Part shown: one piece after another, positions 17,179 through 25,208 of the stretch
How the letters are laid out: each line of letters opens with the position of its first letter
Position numbering within the stretch: position 1 is the stretch's first letter
Assembly (NCBI GenBank): GCA_029939715.1
Contig: JAOZSJ010000010.1
Location: forward strand, 1 to 56,849
DNA from: 4572-123 sp002084545
GTDB lineage: Bacteria > Desulfobacterota > Desulfobacteria > Desulfobacterales > 4572-123
Reading direction: 5' to 3'
DNA: 56,849 bases
Position numbers and translations under genes: made by a program
Notes under the pieces: model-generated
The model's database searches: none
Seen by the model: the letters and a program-made list of their open reading frames with translations, nothing else
What the model was told of the DNA's origin: nothing

Positions 17179-17226
17179 TCAGCTTCCAAATATGGGCCAC
17201 CACCAGTACCAAAGACCATTTTTCAT
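17179..17226 (-). CDS. Tryptophan-rich leader peptide of the iorAB-dctPQM operon
   Basis: A 15-codon ORF, MKNGLWYWWWPIFGS then TGA, starting at 17226 behind GAGAG. Four of 15 codons are TGG, three consecutive, with one Tyr and one Phe nearby. Within it the minus-strand ACTGGTG pairs perfectly with CACCAGT just past the stop codon (arms 1 and 2). Ribosome stalling at the TGG run would prevent that pairing. The terminator follows about 85 bases downstream. The composition is far beyond chance and matches leader peptides of trp-type attenuators. The peptide itself needs no function. Confidence 0.88.
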   Translation of the reverse strand: MKNGLWYWWWPIFGS

Positions 17227-17263
17227 GATAATCTCTCTATGGCTAATCCTTAAGTTTCCGACC

Positions 17264-17292
17264 TAAATACCGAAAATTACCTGCTTTGTCAA
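17264..17292 (-). promoter_or_regulatory. Promoter of the attenuated ior-TRAP operon
   Basis: TTGACA (17292-17287), a 17-base spacer and TATTTA (17269-17264). Transcription would begin near 17257, about 30 bases before the leader-peptide ATG. The -35 is perfect, the -10 only moderate. The rest of the gap to 17452 is AT-rich with nothing else recognisable. Confidence 0.6.
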
Positions 17293-17452
17293 GTATATAT
17301 TATTTGAATTTGCCAGAAAGGATACCTTCAAATGGTAAAAAATTGTTTGAAGCAGCATTTGGGTAATGGTATGATAAATGAATAATTTGTTTTAGAAATT
17401 TTTTCTATTTTTTTGACAGGCCATCCGACAATTTTTGATAATGGAGGAAAAT

Positions 17453-17935
17453 ATGGAATTAAAAACCGTAAAAATCAAAAATCCCGATGAATTGAACCTG
17501 ATTTTAGGTCATTCGCATTTTATCAAAACGGTTGAAGATGTTTATGAAGCCGTGGTCAACACTGTTCCCATGGCCAAGTTCGGCATTGCTTTCTGCGAGG
17601 CTTCGGATGTCTGCCTGGTGCGTTATACCGGCACGGATGACGAACTGGTGGAACTGGCCAGGGAAAACGCATATACCCTGGCCGCCGGCCACAGCTTTAT
17701 CCTGTTCATGAAGGATATGTTTCCGGTCAACATATTGAACACCTTGAAAACCGTCCCTGAAATATGCCGCATCTTCTGCGCCACTGCCAATCCCCTGGAA
17801 GTCATTATTGCAGAAACTAAGCAGGGACGCGGTATTCTGGGCGTCATCGACGGATACGCGTCCAAAGGGATCGAAACCAAAGAAGATATTTCACAGCGCC
17901 GGCAGTTTCTGCGCACCATCGGTTATAAACAGTAA
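17453..17935 (+). CDS. Adenosine-specific kinase family protein (PF04008)
   Basis: 160 residues, the usual length of this family, mostly known from archaea and anaerobes. Recognisable segments are LGHSHFIKTVEDVYEAVVNTVP, KFGIAFCEASDVCLVRYTGTDDEL, ILFMKDMFPVNILN, FCATANPLEVIIAET and GRGILGVIDG. The archaeal homologue was described as an adenosine-binding or adenosine-specific kinase; the physiological role is unclear. The ATG at 17453 follows GGAGG; starts further upstream would precede that site. The CULT-domain gene starts 17 bases downstream, so the two are probably one transcript. Confidence 0.9.
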   Translation: MELKTVKIKNPDELNLILGHSHFIKTVEDVYEAVVNTVPMAKFGIAFCEASDVCLVRYTGTDDELVELARENAYTLAAGHSFILFMKDMFPVNILNTLKTVPEICRIFCATANPLEVIIAETKQGRGILGVIDGYASKGIETKEDISQRRQFLRTIGYKQ

Positions 17936-17952
17936 GGATTATCCCGAGGCTC

Positions 17953-18459
17953 ATGAACGATCCTGTAATCAACATTCCTGGAAAGTTCAAGCCCTCCTCT
18001 TTTCGATTCGGGTTCAAGCTGCCAGCTGAAGGGCGGTACTATGCCGCCCACCTTTTCCGGGATATGCCCGACAGGCAAAACACGATCGGAATTGACGCCC
18101 TTGTAAAAGACAAGGTCATGGAGGATGATTCGGACCATGACGGACACATCGTTTGCAGACGCTGCGGTTACCTGATTACACGGCTGTCCGCGCGCATGAC
18201 CGTCCAGATGTCCCATGAGCACAGCTTTGCCAACCCCCATGGACTTGTCTTTCGCATCGGATGCTTCAGCACCGCCGAGGGCTGTGCATATGCCGGCCCT
18301 TTTTCAAATGAATTTACCTGGTTCAAAGGGTACAACTGGCGCATTGCCGTGTGCGGCGCCTGCCTTGTCCACCTGGGGTGGCTTTTTGTATCCGCCGGCG
18401 GATCGAGCTTCAATGGACTTATTCTGGATCAGTTGATTATCAACCAATTGCCGAGATGA
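17953..18459 (+). CDS. Cereblon-like CULT-domain protein
   Basis: 168 residues. Residues 66-165 match the CULT domain, the thalidomide-binding fold of eukaryotic cereblon. Two zinc-binding CxxC pairs are C68/C71 and C134/C137. Between them are NPHG (94-97) and the three cage tryptophans W123, W129 and W143 in TWFKGYNWRIAVCGACLVHLGW. Their spacing (6 and 14) is identical to human W380, W386 and W400. Bacterial CULT proteins are known and bind uracil-like and glutarimide-like rings, but their roles are unknown. The first 60 residues have no recognised domain. The stop overlaps the next gene's ATG (ATGA), so it is coupled to the radical SAM protein. The ligand is probably a cyclic imide or a nucleobase-like ring (inference). 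Confidence 0.9.
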   Translation: MNDPVINIPGKFKPSSFRFGFKLPAEGRYYAAHLFRDMPDRQNTIGIDALVKDKVMEDDSDHDGHIVCRRCGYLITRLSARMTVQMSHEHSFANPHGLVFRIGCFSTAEGCAYAGPFSNEFTWFKGYNWRIAVCGACLVHLGWLFVSAGGSSFNGLILDQLIINQLPR

Positions 18460-20153
18460 AAATTTTACTCATATATCCCTTTTGCCTTGAAGCCCGCATG
18501 CATGCCGAGGATTCGGCAGTGGTGCCCATGGGGCTTTATTATATCGGTGCGCTGTTAAAGCAGCATGGATATGATGTCGAGGTTCTCAACTGGCACGATA
18601 TCAATAAGGATCCTGCCGGGATCACCACTGCGTTGAAAGAAAAACAGCCGAATGTCATCGGTTTTTCCATTCTGCACGCCAACCGCTGGGGCGGGATAGA
18701 AATCGCCCGCATTGCCAAAAAACTGAATCCCCGGGTAAAGATCATTTTCGGCGGCATCGGCGCCACATTTTTGTGGAACCTTTTTCTTACCCATTTTAAA
18801 GAGGTGGATTTTATTGTTTTAAGAGAGGGTGAGTATCCTTTTCTATACCTGGTGCGGTCTTTTGAAAAAAACGACATGAAAGGGCCCGGAGAAATCAGGG
18901 GAATCGCCTTTAGAAAAAACGGCCTGCCCTTTAAAAATCCCGAGGCCGGATTTATCGAAAATCTGGACGATCTGCCCGATCCTGCCATCTGGTTTGACTT
19001 TCAGCATGTGGCCCTGACCCGGGGCTGCCCTGCCAACTGCACCTTTTGCGGTTCGCCTCGTTTCTGGAAAAGAAAGGTCAGGTTTCACTCGGCCGATTAT
19101 TTTGTCCGTCAACTGGAACGGCTCTGTAAGCGCGGTATTAAATTTTTCTATTTTTCCGATGATACGTTTACCATCCAAAAAAAGATCGTGATTGCAATCT
19201 GTAAAGAAATCATAAAACGTCGCCTTGGCATTACCTGGGCCGCCATTTCGCGGGTTAATTACGTGGACGATGAAATGATGCAATGGATGAAAAGGGCCGG
19301 ATGCATCCAGATCAGTTACGGCGTAGAAAGCGGATCAAGGCAAATCAGAGATTTTTTAAACAAAAACATCACCGAAAAACAGATTGAAAACGCCTTTGCC
19401 GTTACTCAAAAGCAGGGCATCATGGCCCGGGCCTATTTTATCTACGGAAGCCCCGGAGAAAACACTGCCACCATCAAAGCCAGCCTGGACCTGATTAAAA
19501 AAATCAAACCACTCAGCGCGATTTTCTACATTCTGGATATCTTCCCGGGGACTGCCCTGTACGATCAGTTCCTTGAAAAAACAAAGGCCGACGATGACAT
19601 CTGGCTGAACAAAATCGAAGACATCATGTATTTTGAAACAGATCCCGGCCTGACTAAAGAGATGATTCTATCCTTCGGGAAAATTCTCAGGACCACGTTT
19701 TACCAAAACCTGCCGGCCTTTGTGGATGCCATTGAGCTGAAGGATGACAAAAAGCTGTATCCGGCCCATGCGGATTTTTACTCAAGGCTCGCCATGACGT
19801 TTTACCAGGGGGATTATGCCGGGATTGCCGATATACCAAACAGGGAAAGGGTGGCTGAAAATCTGTGTAGGAGGGCTCTGGCATATGAGCCTAATGCCAG
19901 GGCTTTCCTGGGACTGGGGATGATCCGGCAAAAAAAAAAGGATTTTACCGGATCAGTTGAAATTCTTTCCAGGGGGGCAATGCATTTCCCGGACGATGAA
20001 CAGATTCACCTGTGCCTGGGCATCAGCCTGATGAACACCGGTGAATTTGAACAGGCCCTGTCATGCCTTTTAAAATTTCAGCAGTCAATGCAGGCCCTGT
20101 TTTTTATTGCCGAATGCCACAGGGCCCTGAACGATCCCGAAAATCCGGCATAA
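18456..20153 (+). CDS. B12-binding-type radical SAM protein with C-terminal TPR-like region
   Basis: 565 residues. The N-terminal 140 residues have the cobalamin-binding Rossmann fold of the BchE/P-methylase class (MKILLIYPF, then PMGLYYIGALLKQHGYDVEVLN), although the DxHxxG base-off cobalamin motif is not seen. The radical SAM core follows, with C191, C195 and C198 (TRGCPANCTFC) and a SYGVESGS segment. From about residue 490 two or three TPR-like helices follow (ALAYEPNARAFLGLGMI, LHLCLGISLMNTGEFEQAL-like). The start ATG at 18456 overlaps the CULT gene's stop; no further upstream start is needed. Substrate unknown; it probably methylates or rearranges a molecule or peptide connected with the CULT protein (inference). 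Confidence 0.88.
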   Translation: MKILLIYPFCLEARMHAEDSAVVPMGLYYIGALLKQHGYDVEVLNWHDINKDPAGITTALKEKQPNVIGFSILHANRWGGIEIARIAKKLNPRVKIIFGGIGATFLWNLFLTHFKEVDFIVLREGEYPFLYLVRSFEKNDMKGPGEIRGIAFRKNGLPFKNPEAGFIENLDDLPDPAIWFDFQHVALTRGCPANCTFCGSPRFWKRKVRFHSADYFVRQLERLCKRGIKFFYFSDDTFTIQKKIVIAICKEIIKRRLGITWAAISRVNYVDDEMMQWMKRAGCIQISYGVESGSRQIRDFLNKNITEKQIENAFAVTQKQGIMARAYFIYGSPGENTATIKASLDLIKKIKPLSAIFYILDIFPGTALYDQFLEKTKADDDIWLNKIEDIMYFETDPGLTKEMILSFGKILRTTFYQNLPAFVDAIELKDDKKLYPAHADFYSRLAMTFYQGDYAGIADIPNRERVAENLCRRALAYEPNARAFLGLGMIRQKKKDFTGSVEILSRGAMHFPDDEQIHLCLGISLMNTGEFEQALSCLLKFQQSMQALFFIAECHRALNDPENPA

Positions 20154-20168
20154 TTTATTACACGAATT

Positions 20169-20216
20169 GAGCGGATAACTGTTGCCGGGCGATGGACCGG
20201 CAACAGTTATCCGCTC
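20169..20216. terminator. Perfect 20-bp hairpin between convergent genes
   Basis: GAGCGGATAACTGTTGCCGG (20169-20188) and its exact complement (20197-20216) flank an eight-base loop. The right arm overlaps the stop codon of the lipoprotein gene. It most likely ends transcription in both directions, although no T-run follows on either strand. Confidence 0.7.
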
Positions 20217-20547
20217 AGGGATTCAGGTTCCGGTTTTTTAGTTGCAGACGAACATCTACACGACGCTCTCTCAGTTCATCTGCGTTGCAGCGGGCTATGC
20301 CCTGTCTTACACCGAAGCCGACACCCACCCCGCCAAGGCCAAGGCCGGTTCCGATACCGACGGAGGCCCGGTCGGACCGGCGTTCGCATTTAGCGATCTC
20401 TTCCTCCAGTTGATAATAATATTTCAGCAGCTCTTCATCGGACATGCCGGTTGGATCCTGGTCGAGGATGTTGTTTCCGGTTCCGGCGCATCCGGCTGCC
20501 AGAACCAGGGCAAAAAAAATGGTGAAAATAATTATGATATGCCGCAT
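20215..20547 (-). CDS. Small lipoprotein, function unknown
   Basis: 110 residues. A signal peptide with lipobox LAAGC ends at Cys19, so the protein is lipid-anchored. It is followed by an acidic helix (SDEELLKYYYQLEEEIAKCERR), a glycine-rich patch (GIGTGLGLGGVGVGFG) resembling a membrane-inserting or glycine-zipper segment, and an Arg-rich tail. I do not recognise a family. The ATG at 20547 overlaps the trmL stop by one base (TAATG) and has AGGAG upstream, so it is expressed with trmL. Confidence 0.78.
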   Translation of the reverse strand: MRHIIIIFTIFFALVLAAGCAGTGNNILDQDPTGMSDEELLKYYYQLEEEIAKCERRSDRASVGIGTGLGLGGVGVGFGVRQGIARCNADELRERRVDVRLQLKNRNLNP

Positions 20548-21068
20548 TATTTTTCTCCTTTTCCAGTAAACGTTTTTCTCAAACTTTCATACAGCGCTAT
20601 CCCTACCGTGGTAGAAAGATTCAGGCACCGTATTTTTGAAGCGATGGGTATACAAAAGGCCGCATCTTTATAGGCACTCAGGATCCGGGGAGAAAGCCCT
20701 TTGGTCTCCGAGCCGAAAATCATAAAAAGTCTTTTTATTGACGGCATATCCCAAAAAAGTTCTGATCCGTTTTTGGTAAATATTGCGATTTCTTCCTTTG
20801 CCGGATTCATCTGCTCTTTAAAGTCTTCAAAACTGTCCCAGATAAACAGTTTTACCCGTGGCCAGTAATCCAGACCGGCCCGTTTGACCTGACGGCTGTT
20901 CAGTGAAAATCCAAGGGGCCGGATCAGATGCAGGCTGGCGCCTGCCCCCAGGCAGGTCCGCCCGATATTACCGGTATTCCAGTGCACCTCCGGTGCCACC
21001 AGTACCACATGGCGTTCAAAATTGTTTTTAATCAAATCCACGGAGTTGTTCCAATTTTCAGGTTTCAA
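20547..21068 (-). CDS. trmL: tRNA (cytidine/uridine-34 2'-O)-methyltransferase, SPOUT family
   Basis: About 173 residues. TrmL methylates the 2'-O of the wobble base in tRNA-Leu species using SAM. SPOUT knot motifs are NTGNIGRTCLGAGASLHLI, MIFGSETKGLSP and CLNLSTTVGIALYESLR. No ATG is available near the N-terminus: the longest reading uses a TTG at 21068, which gives a roughly 18-residue extension relative to typical TrmL, so an internal GTG start is also possible. It precedes and overlaps the small lipoprotein gene. Confidence 0.88.
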   Translation of the reverse strand: MKPENWNNSVDLIKNNFERHVVLVAPEVHWNTGNIGRTCLGAGASLHLIRPLGFSLNSRQVKRAGLDYWPRVKLFIWDSFEDFKEQMNPAKEEIAIFTKNGSELFWDMPSIKRLFMIFGSETKGLSPRILSAYKDAAFCIPIASKIRCLNLSTTVGIALYESLRKTFTGKGEK

Positions 21069-21179
21069 GTTTCAAGCCATATGTGGTATTGTATAGAATT
21101 TGGATCCATAGTCAATATTTGATTCATCGTGAAGGTCCTGCATTCTCAAACGACCTGATTAATATACAGGAGGCAAAAA

Positions 21180-22022
21180 ATGGTCATTGATTTCCATACC
21201 CATGTTTTTCCCGAAGATATCAGAAACTCAAGAGATCGCTACTTTGACGGTGAATCCGCCTTCAGGCTCTTATATGATTCACCCAAGTCAAAACTTGTAA
21301 GTGCGGAGCAGACCATTGCCGCCATGGATGAGCAGGGGGTAGATAAAGCCGTTGTTTTCGGATTTCCCTGGAAAAAGGCGGAAACCTTTAAACTGCAGAA
21401 CGATTATGTGATGGAGGTAGTCGAAAAATATCCGGACCGGCTGATTGGAATGGCCTGCTTTGATCCTGCCGGCCGGGGAGCTGCAACAGAAACCGTTCGC
21501 TGCCTTGAAGGCGGCCTGGCCGGTGTAGGGGAACTGGCATTTTATGAATCCGGAATCGATGAAACAGCCCTGAACTATCTGGCGCCCATCATGGAAATCT
21601 GTCATGAAAATAAGGTGCCGGTTCTGATTCACACCAATGAACCGGTGGGACATCTCTATCCGGGAAAAACACCCAATACCCTGGCTCAGATATACAGCCT
21701 GGCCAAACGGTTTCCGGAAAATATAATTGTACTGGCCCACTGGGGCGGCGGAATCTTTTTTTACAATCTGTTAAAAAAAGAGGTCAAGGATACCCTGCAA
21801 AACATCTATTTTGATACGGCGGCGTCTCCATTTCTCTATCGCCCGGATATCTGGGCCTTTGCTAAACAGGTCGCCGGAATTGACAAAATTCTTTTAGGGA
21901 CGGATTTTCCGCTGCTCAAGCCTGCCCGGTATTTTAAGGAACTGGAATTAAGCCGGCTTGGAAAAGAGGATATCGATCGTATTTGCGGCAAGAATGCGGC
22001 CCGGCTGCTCAAGATAGCCTGA
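21180..22022 (+). CDS. Amidohydrolase family protein (PF04909 type)
   Basis: 280 residues, a TIM-barrel metal-dependent hydrolase. Metal ligands are visible: HxH in DFHTHVFP (residues 6 and 8), a histidine in VLIHTNEP, another in VLAHWGGG, and the aspartate in LLGTDFP. An ATG follows AGGAGGCAAAAA. Members hydrolyse or decarboxylate small ring or acid substrates; this one cannot be assigned a substrate. It stands alone on the + strand and converges with nrdG, seven bases after its stop. Confidence 0.88.
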   Translation: MVIDFHTHVFPEDIRNSRDRYFDGESAFRLLYDSPKSKLVSAEQTIAAMDEQGVDKAVVFGFPWKKAETFKLQNDYVMEVVEKYPDRLIGMACFDPAGRGAATETVRCLEGGLAGVGELAFYESGIDETALNYLAPIMEICHENKVPVLIHTNEPVGHLYPGKTPNTLAQIYSLAKRFPENIIVLAHWGGGIFFYNLLKKEVKDTLQNIYFDTAASPFLYRPDIWAFAKQVAGIDKILLGTDFPLLKPARYFKELELSRLGKEDIDRICGKNAARLLKIA

Positions 22023-22029
22023 CCCGTAC

Positions 22030-22728
22030 CTACCGCACGATGCATTTTTCTACGTAATTTGCGCCAATGGCTTGAAATTGCTGCAATTCGTTTTCTTCCA
22101 GTCGGCAGTCGTGACTTTCAAAAAATTCAGGGTGCAGTACCTGCGTTTCCCGGCACTCCTGCAGGGCCCAGAGCCGTGCCCCTGTTATTAAATGGGCAAT
22201 ATTTTCGATGGTACCTGTATCCACCAGGGGCTTGATGCAGGTGGTCTTGAATTCATAGGGCAGCCCGGATTCCATGATCAGACGAATACTGGAGACAATA
22301 TGATCCGGATGGCTTTTTTTCTGGATAAACGGTGCGTAATTACAAGGATCGGTTTTGACGTCCATGGCAACATAATCGATCAGACCGTTTTCAAGCAGTT
22401 GCTCCAGCACCTCGGGCCGGCTGCCGTTGGTGTCGAGCTTTACCGGATATCCCATCTGTTTGATTTTTTCGCACAGATGCGCCAGATCCGGTTGAAGCGT
22501 AGGCTCTCCGCCGGAAATCACCACCCCGTCCAGGAAATTTCTGCGTTCTTCCAGAAATTGCCATATATTGGCCTCGGTCAGGTTTGTCGAACATGTCGCA
22601 CACCCCTGGGCCAGATCGGGGTTGTGACAGTATGGACAATCAAAATTGCACCCTGAAAGAAAAATAACACAACTGATTTTTTCCGGATAATCGATCATCG
22701 AATTTTTTTGCACACCACCCAGTACCAT
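22030..22728 (-). CDS. nrdG: Anaerobic ribonucleotide reductase activating protein
   Basis: 232 residues. This radical SAM activase makes the glycyl radical on NrdD. The cluster cysteines are C27, C31 and C34 (SGCNFDCPYC); SGGEPTLQPDL is the SAM-binding motif. The start at 22728 follows AGGAG at a spacing of seven bases, 61 bases after the nrdD stop; a longer upstream reading would enter nrdD and is rejected. It forms the nrdDG operon under NrdR control. It ends in TAG. Confidence 0.94.
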   Translation of the reverse strand: MVLGGVQKNSMIDYPEKISCVIFLSGCNFDCPYCHNPDLAQGCATCSTNLTEANIWQFLEERRNFLDGVVISGGEPTLQPDLAHLCEKIKQMGYPVKLDTNGSRPEVLEQLLENGLIDYVAMDVKTDPCNYAPFIQKKSHPDHIVSSIRLIMESGLPYEFKTTCIKPLVDTGTIENIAHLITGARLWALQECRETQVLHPEFFESHDCRLEENELQQFQAIGANYVEKCIVR

Positions 22729-22789
22729 CGACCGGCTCCTTACCGAAATAAATATTGAATAGTAAAATTTGAAAACTTGTAACCGCCGC

Positions 22790-24883
22790 TCAGGCAACCT
22801 TGAACGTTTTTCTCTGATCAAATTCGGCCCGTTTACCGTTGTTCCACTGCTTGACAGGTCTGAGATATCCCACCACCCGTGAATACACCTCAGTTTCGCT
22901 GCCGCATTTCGGGCATTTTTCCTGCCTGCCGGTTATGTAGCCATGAACCGGACAGACGCTGAAGGTAGGTGTCAAGGTAAAGTAGGGCAGGCGGAATCCA
23001 GTGGCTATTTTACGAATCAGACCCTTGATGGCGGCAATATCGGTGACCAGTTCTCCCAGAAACACATGTTGAACCGTGCCGCCGGTGTATTTGCACTGCA
23101 GGTCATCCTGCAGGGTCAGTGTTTCATAGATATCATCGCTGTAACTGACCGGCAACTGGCTCGAATTGGTATAATAGGGAGCATCTCCGGCCTTTTTGTA
23201 CTCGAATTCATTGGAACAATAAATTTCCGGGAACCGCTTTTTGTCGATCATGGCCAGGCGATGAGCCGTCCCTTCGGCAGGGGTCGCTTCAAGGTTGTAC
23301 AGATCGCCGGTTTTCTCCTGCGCCTCGGTTAGCATTTCCCTTATAAAATCCATAACGCGGAGAGAAAAAGCCTGGCCCGCGGGAGTGGATATGTCTTCAT
23401 TCAAAAAATTTGTACAAGCCTCATTCATTCCGATAATCCCAATGGTGGAGAAATGGTTTTTCCAGTAAACACCGTTGCGGGCCTTGATGTCCCGCAGGTA
23501 AAATTTCGTATACGGGTACAGGTTTTGATCGGTGAAATTTTCAAGTACCTTGCGTTTGATTACCAGGCTCTCGATGCCGATGTGTACATTTTCTTTTAAC
23601 CGATCGAAGAAATCGGTCTCATCCTTGGCCAGAAAGCCGATTCGGGGCAGATTGACGGTGACGACTCCCACGGATCCTGTCAGGGGATTGGCTCCGAAAA
23701 GACCGCCGCCCCGCTTCATGAGTTCGCGGTTGTCCAGCCGCAGCCGACAGCACATGGAACGTGCGTCTTCCGGTGACATGTCTGAATTGACAAAATTGGA
23801 AAAATAGGGAATGCCGTACTTTCCGGTCATCTGCCACACAGTATCCAGGTTGGGATTGCTCCAGTCAAAGTCGGCCGTAATATTGTAAGTAGGGATGGGG
23901 AAAGTAAAGACCCGGCCCCGGGCATCGCCCTCCATCATCACTTCGGCAAAGGCCTTGTTAAAGAGATCCATTTCAGCCTGATATTCGGCATAAGTGGTGT
24001 CCTGCTCTACACCGCTGACAATCACCGGCTGGTCTTTGAGAATTGAAGGCACATAAAGATCCATGGTAATATTGGTGAAAGGAGTCTGGAACCCCACCCT
24101 GGTGGGGATGTTGATATTAAAGACAAACTCTTGCAGGGCCTGTTTGACCTCGCTGTAATTCAGGTTGTCATACCGGATAAAAGGTGCCAGCAAAGTATCG
24201 AAATTGGAAAGTGCCTGGGCCCCTGCCGCTTCCCCCTGCAGTGTATAAAAAAAATTGACCACCTGGCCCAGAGCCGACCGCAAATGTTTGGGCGGCGCGC
24301 TTTCGATCTTACCTTCAACACCCTTGAAGCCCTGCCTCAATAAATCCTGCAGGTCCCAGCCCACACAGTAAACGGAAAGCAGGCTCAGATCATGGATGTG
24401 CAGATCACCTGATTTATGAGCCCGCCTGATTTCGGGCGGATAAATTTTATTAAGCCAGTATTCCGCTGTAACGTCCGAGGAGATATAGTTATTCAGTCCC
24501 TGCAGCGAGTAGCACATATTGCTGTTTTCTTTTATCTTCCAGTCGAGCTTGCTGATGTAGTGCTCCACCAGATCGACGCTGACCTTTGTAGTTATTTTCC
24601 GGATCTGGGCATGTTGCTCACGATAAAGTATATAGGCTTTGGCTGTTTTGTAATAGGGCGAATCCAGCAGAACCCGCTCAACTATATCCTGAATGTCCTC
24701 GACCTCGGGGACCGGCCCCAAACGAAGTTCATGGAGCAGGGTCAACACCCGAAGCGTGAGTTTTCGAGCCTCCCGTTCACTGAATTCTCCGGTTACCTCT
24801 CCGGCCTTGGCAATAGCTGTTGTGATTTTAGATGAATCGAATTCTGCCACGGAATTATTTCGTTTTTTTATTTTTTCAACCAA
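22790..24883 (-). CDS. nrdD: Anaerobic (class III) ribonucleoside-triphosphate reductase
   Basis: 697 residues from the proposed TTG start at 24883, which sits eight bases after AGGAG. Longer readings, up to 25018, run back through the NrdR boxes and promoter and are unlikely. An ATP-cone regulatory domain (about residues 1-95) precedes the ten-stranded barrel. Near the C-terminus are a four-cysteine zinc site (CPVHGY and CPKC plus context) and the glycyl-radical motif RVVGYLRP with Gly672. The enzyme reduces ribonucleoside triphosphates to deoxyribonucleotides without oxygen, using formate or thioredoxin as reductant. It is activated by NrdG encoded downstream. Confidence 0.95.
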   Translation of the reverse strand: MVEKIKKRNNSVAEFDSSKITTAIAKAGEVTGEFSEREARKLTLRVLTLLHELRLGPVPEVEDIQDIVERVLLDSPYYKTAKAYILYREQHAQIRKITTKVSVDLVEHYISKLDWKIKENSNMCYSLQGLNNYISSDVTAEYWLNKIYPPEIRRAHKSGDLHIHDLSLLSVYCVGWDLQDLLRQGFKGVEGKIESAPPKHLRSALGQVVNFFYTLQGEAAGAQALSNFDTLLAPFIRYDNLNYSEVKQALQEFVFNINIPTRVGFQTPFTNITMDLYVPSILKDQPVIVSGVEQDTTYAEYQAEMDLFNKAFAEVMMEGDARGRVFTFPIPTYNITADFDWSNPNLDTVWQMTGKYGIPYFSNFVNSDMSPEDARSMCCRLRLDNRELMKRGGGLFGANPLTGSVGVVTVNLPRIGFLAKDETDFFDRLKENVHIGIESLVIKRKVLENFTDQNLYPYTKFYLRDIKARNGVYWKNHFSTIGIIGMNEACTNFLNEDISTPAGQAFSLRVMDFIREMLTEAQEKTGDLYNLEATPAEGTAHRLAMIDKKRFPEIYCSNEFEYKKAGDAPYYTNSSQLPVSYSDDIYETLTLQDDLQCKYTGGTVQHVFLGELVTDIAAIKGLIRKIATGFRLPYFTLTPTFSVCPVHGYITGRQEKCPKCGSETEVYSRVVGYLRPVKQWNNGKRAEFDQRKTFKVA

Positions 24884-24989
24884 TTGTATCACTCCTGTAG
24901 AATCGTTAAGAAATTTGAATGACCAGCGCGGAACTGAATCGCTTTGGTAAAACGCAAAATGGATCGGTTCAATAGCGGAACTGATTTTT

Positions 24990-25018
24990 GATCTACGCAA
25001 TATATTGTTGTTTGTCAA
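24990..25018 (-). promoter_or_regulatory. Candidate nrdDG promoter overlapping an NrdR box
   Basis: TTGACA (25018-25013), a 17-base spacer and TAGATC (24995-24990). The proximal NrdR box occupies the spacer, so bound repressor would exclude RNA polymerase. The -10 is weak. Confidence 0.5.
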
Positions 25019-25038
25019 TATAAAAAATCCATATATTG
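24998..25038. promoter_or_regulatory. Paired NrdR boxes upstream of nrdDG
   Basis: CAATATATTG (24998-25007) and CCATATATTG (25029-25038) match the core of the NrdR box and are 31 bases apart, three helical turns, the spacing typical of paired NrdR sites. NrdR represses ribonucleotide reductase genes when dATP is abundant. The nrdR gene is not in the window. Confidence 0.8.
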
Positions 25039-25208
25039 CGATTTAGTTTGTTCCGGGCAATTATTTCAAACAATTCCGGAAGGCTATCAAAAGTCAAGAA
25101 ATTTTAAAATTTGGTTTTCACAAACAGTCATTCGGAAGGCAGGGGTCCGAGGTGTTTATCTGGTATAAGTCAAACCCTGAAAGTTGGAATTGTGAAAAAA
25201 TATTCAGC

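Noticed and set aside
17413..17442. TTGACA with GATAAT before the adenosine-specific kinase gene
   Set aside because: Transcription would begin at about 17449 and cut off the GGAGG ribosome site, so the real promoter is probably elsewhere.
20169..20188. Resemblance to a lac operator (GAGCGGATAAC)
   Set aside because: Only part of the operator core is present, there is no LacI-family context, and the segment is one arm of a terminator-like hairpin.
24884..25018. 45-residue N-terminal extension of NrdD
   Set aside because: It runs through the two NrdR boxes and a promoter, and a ribosome site supports the TTG at 24883.
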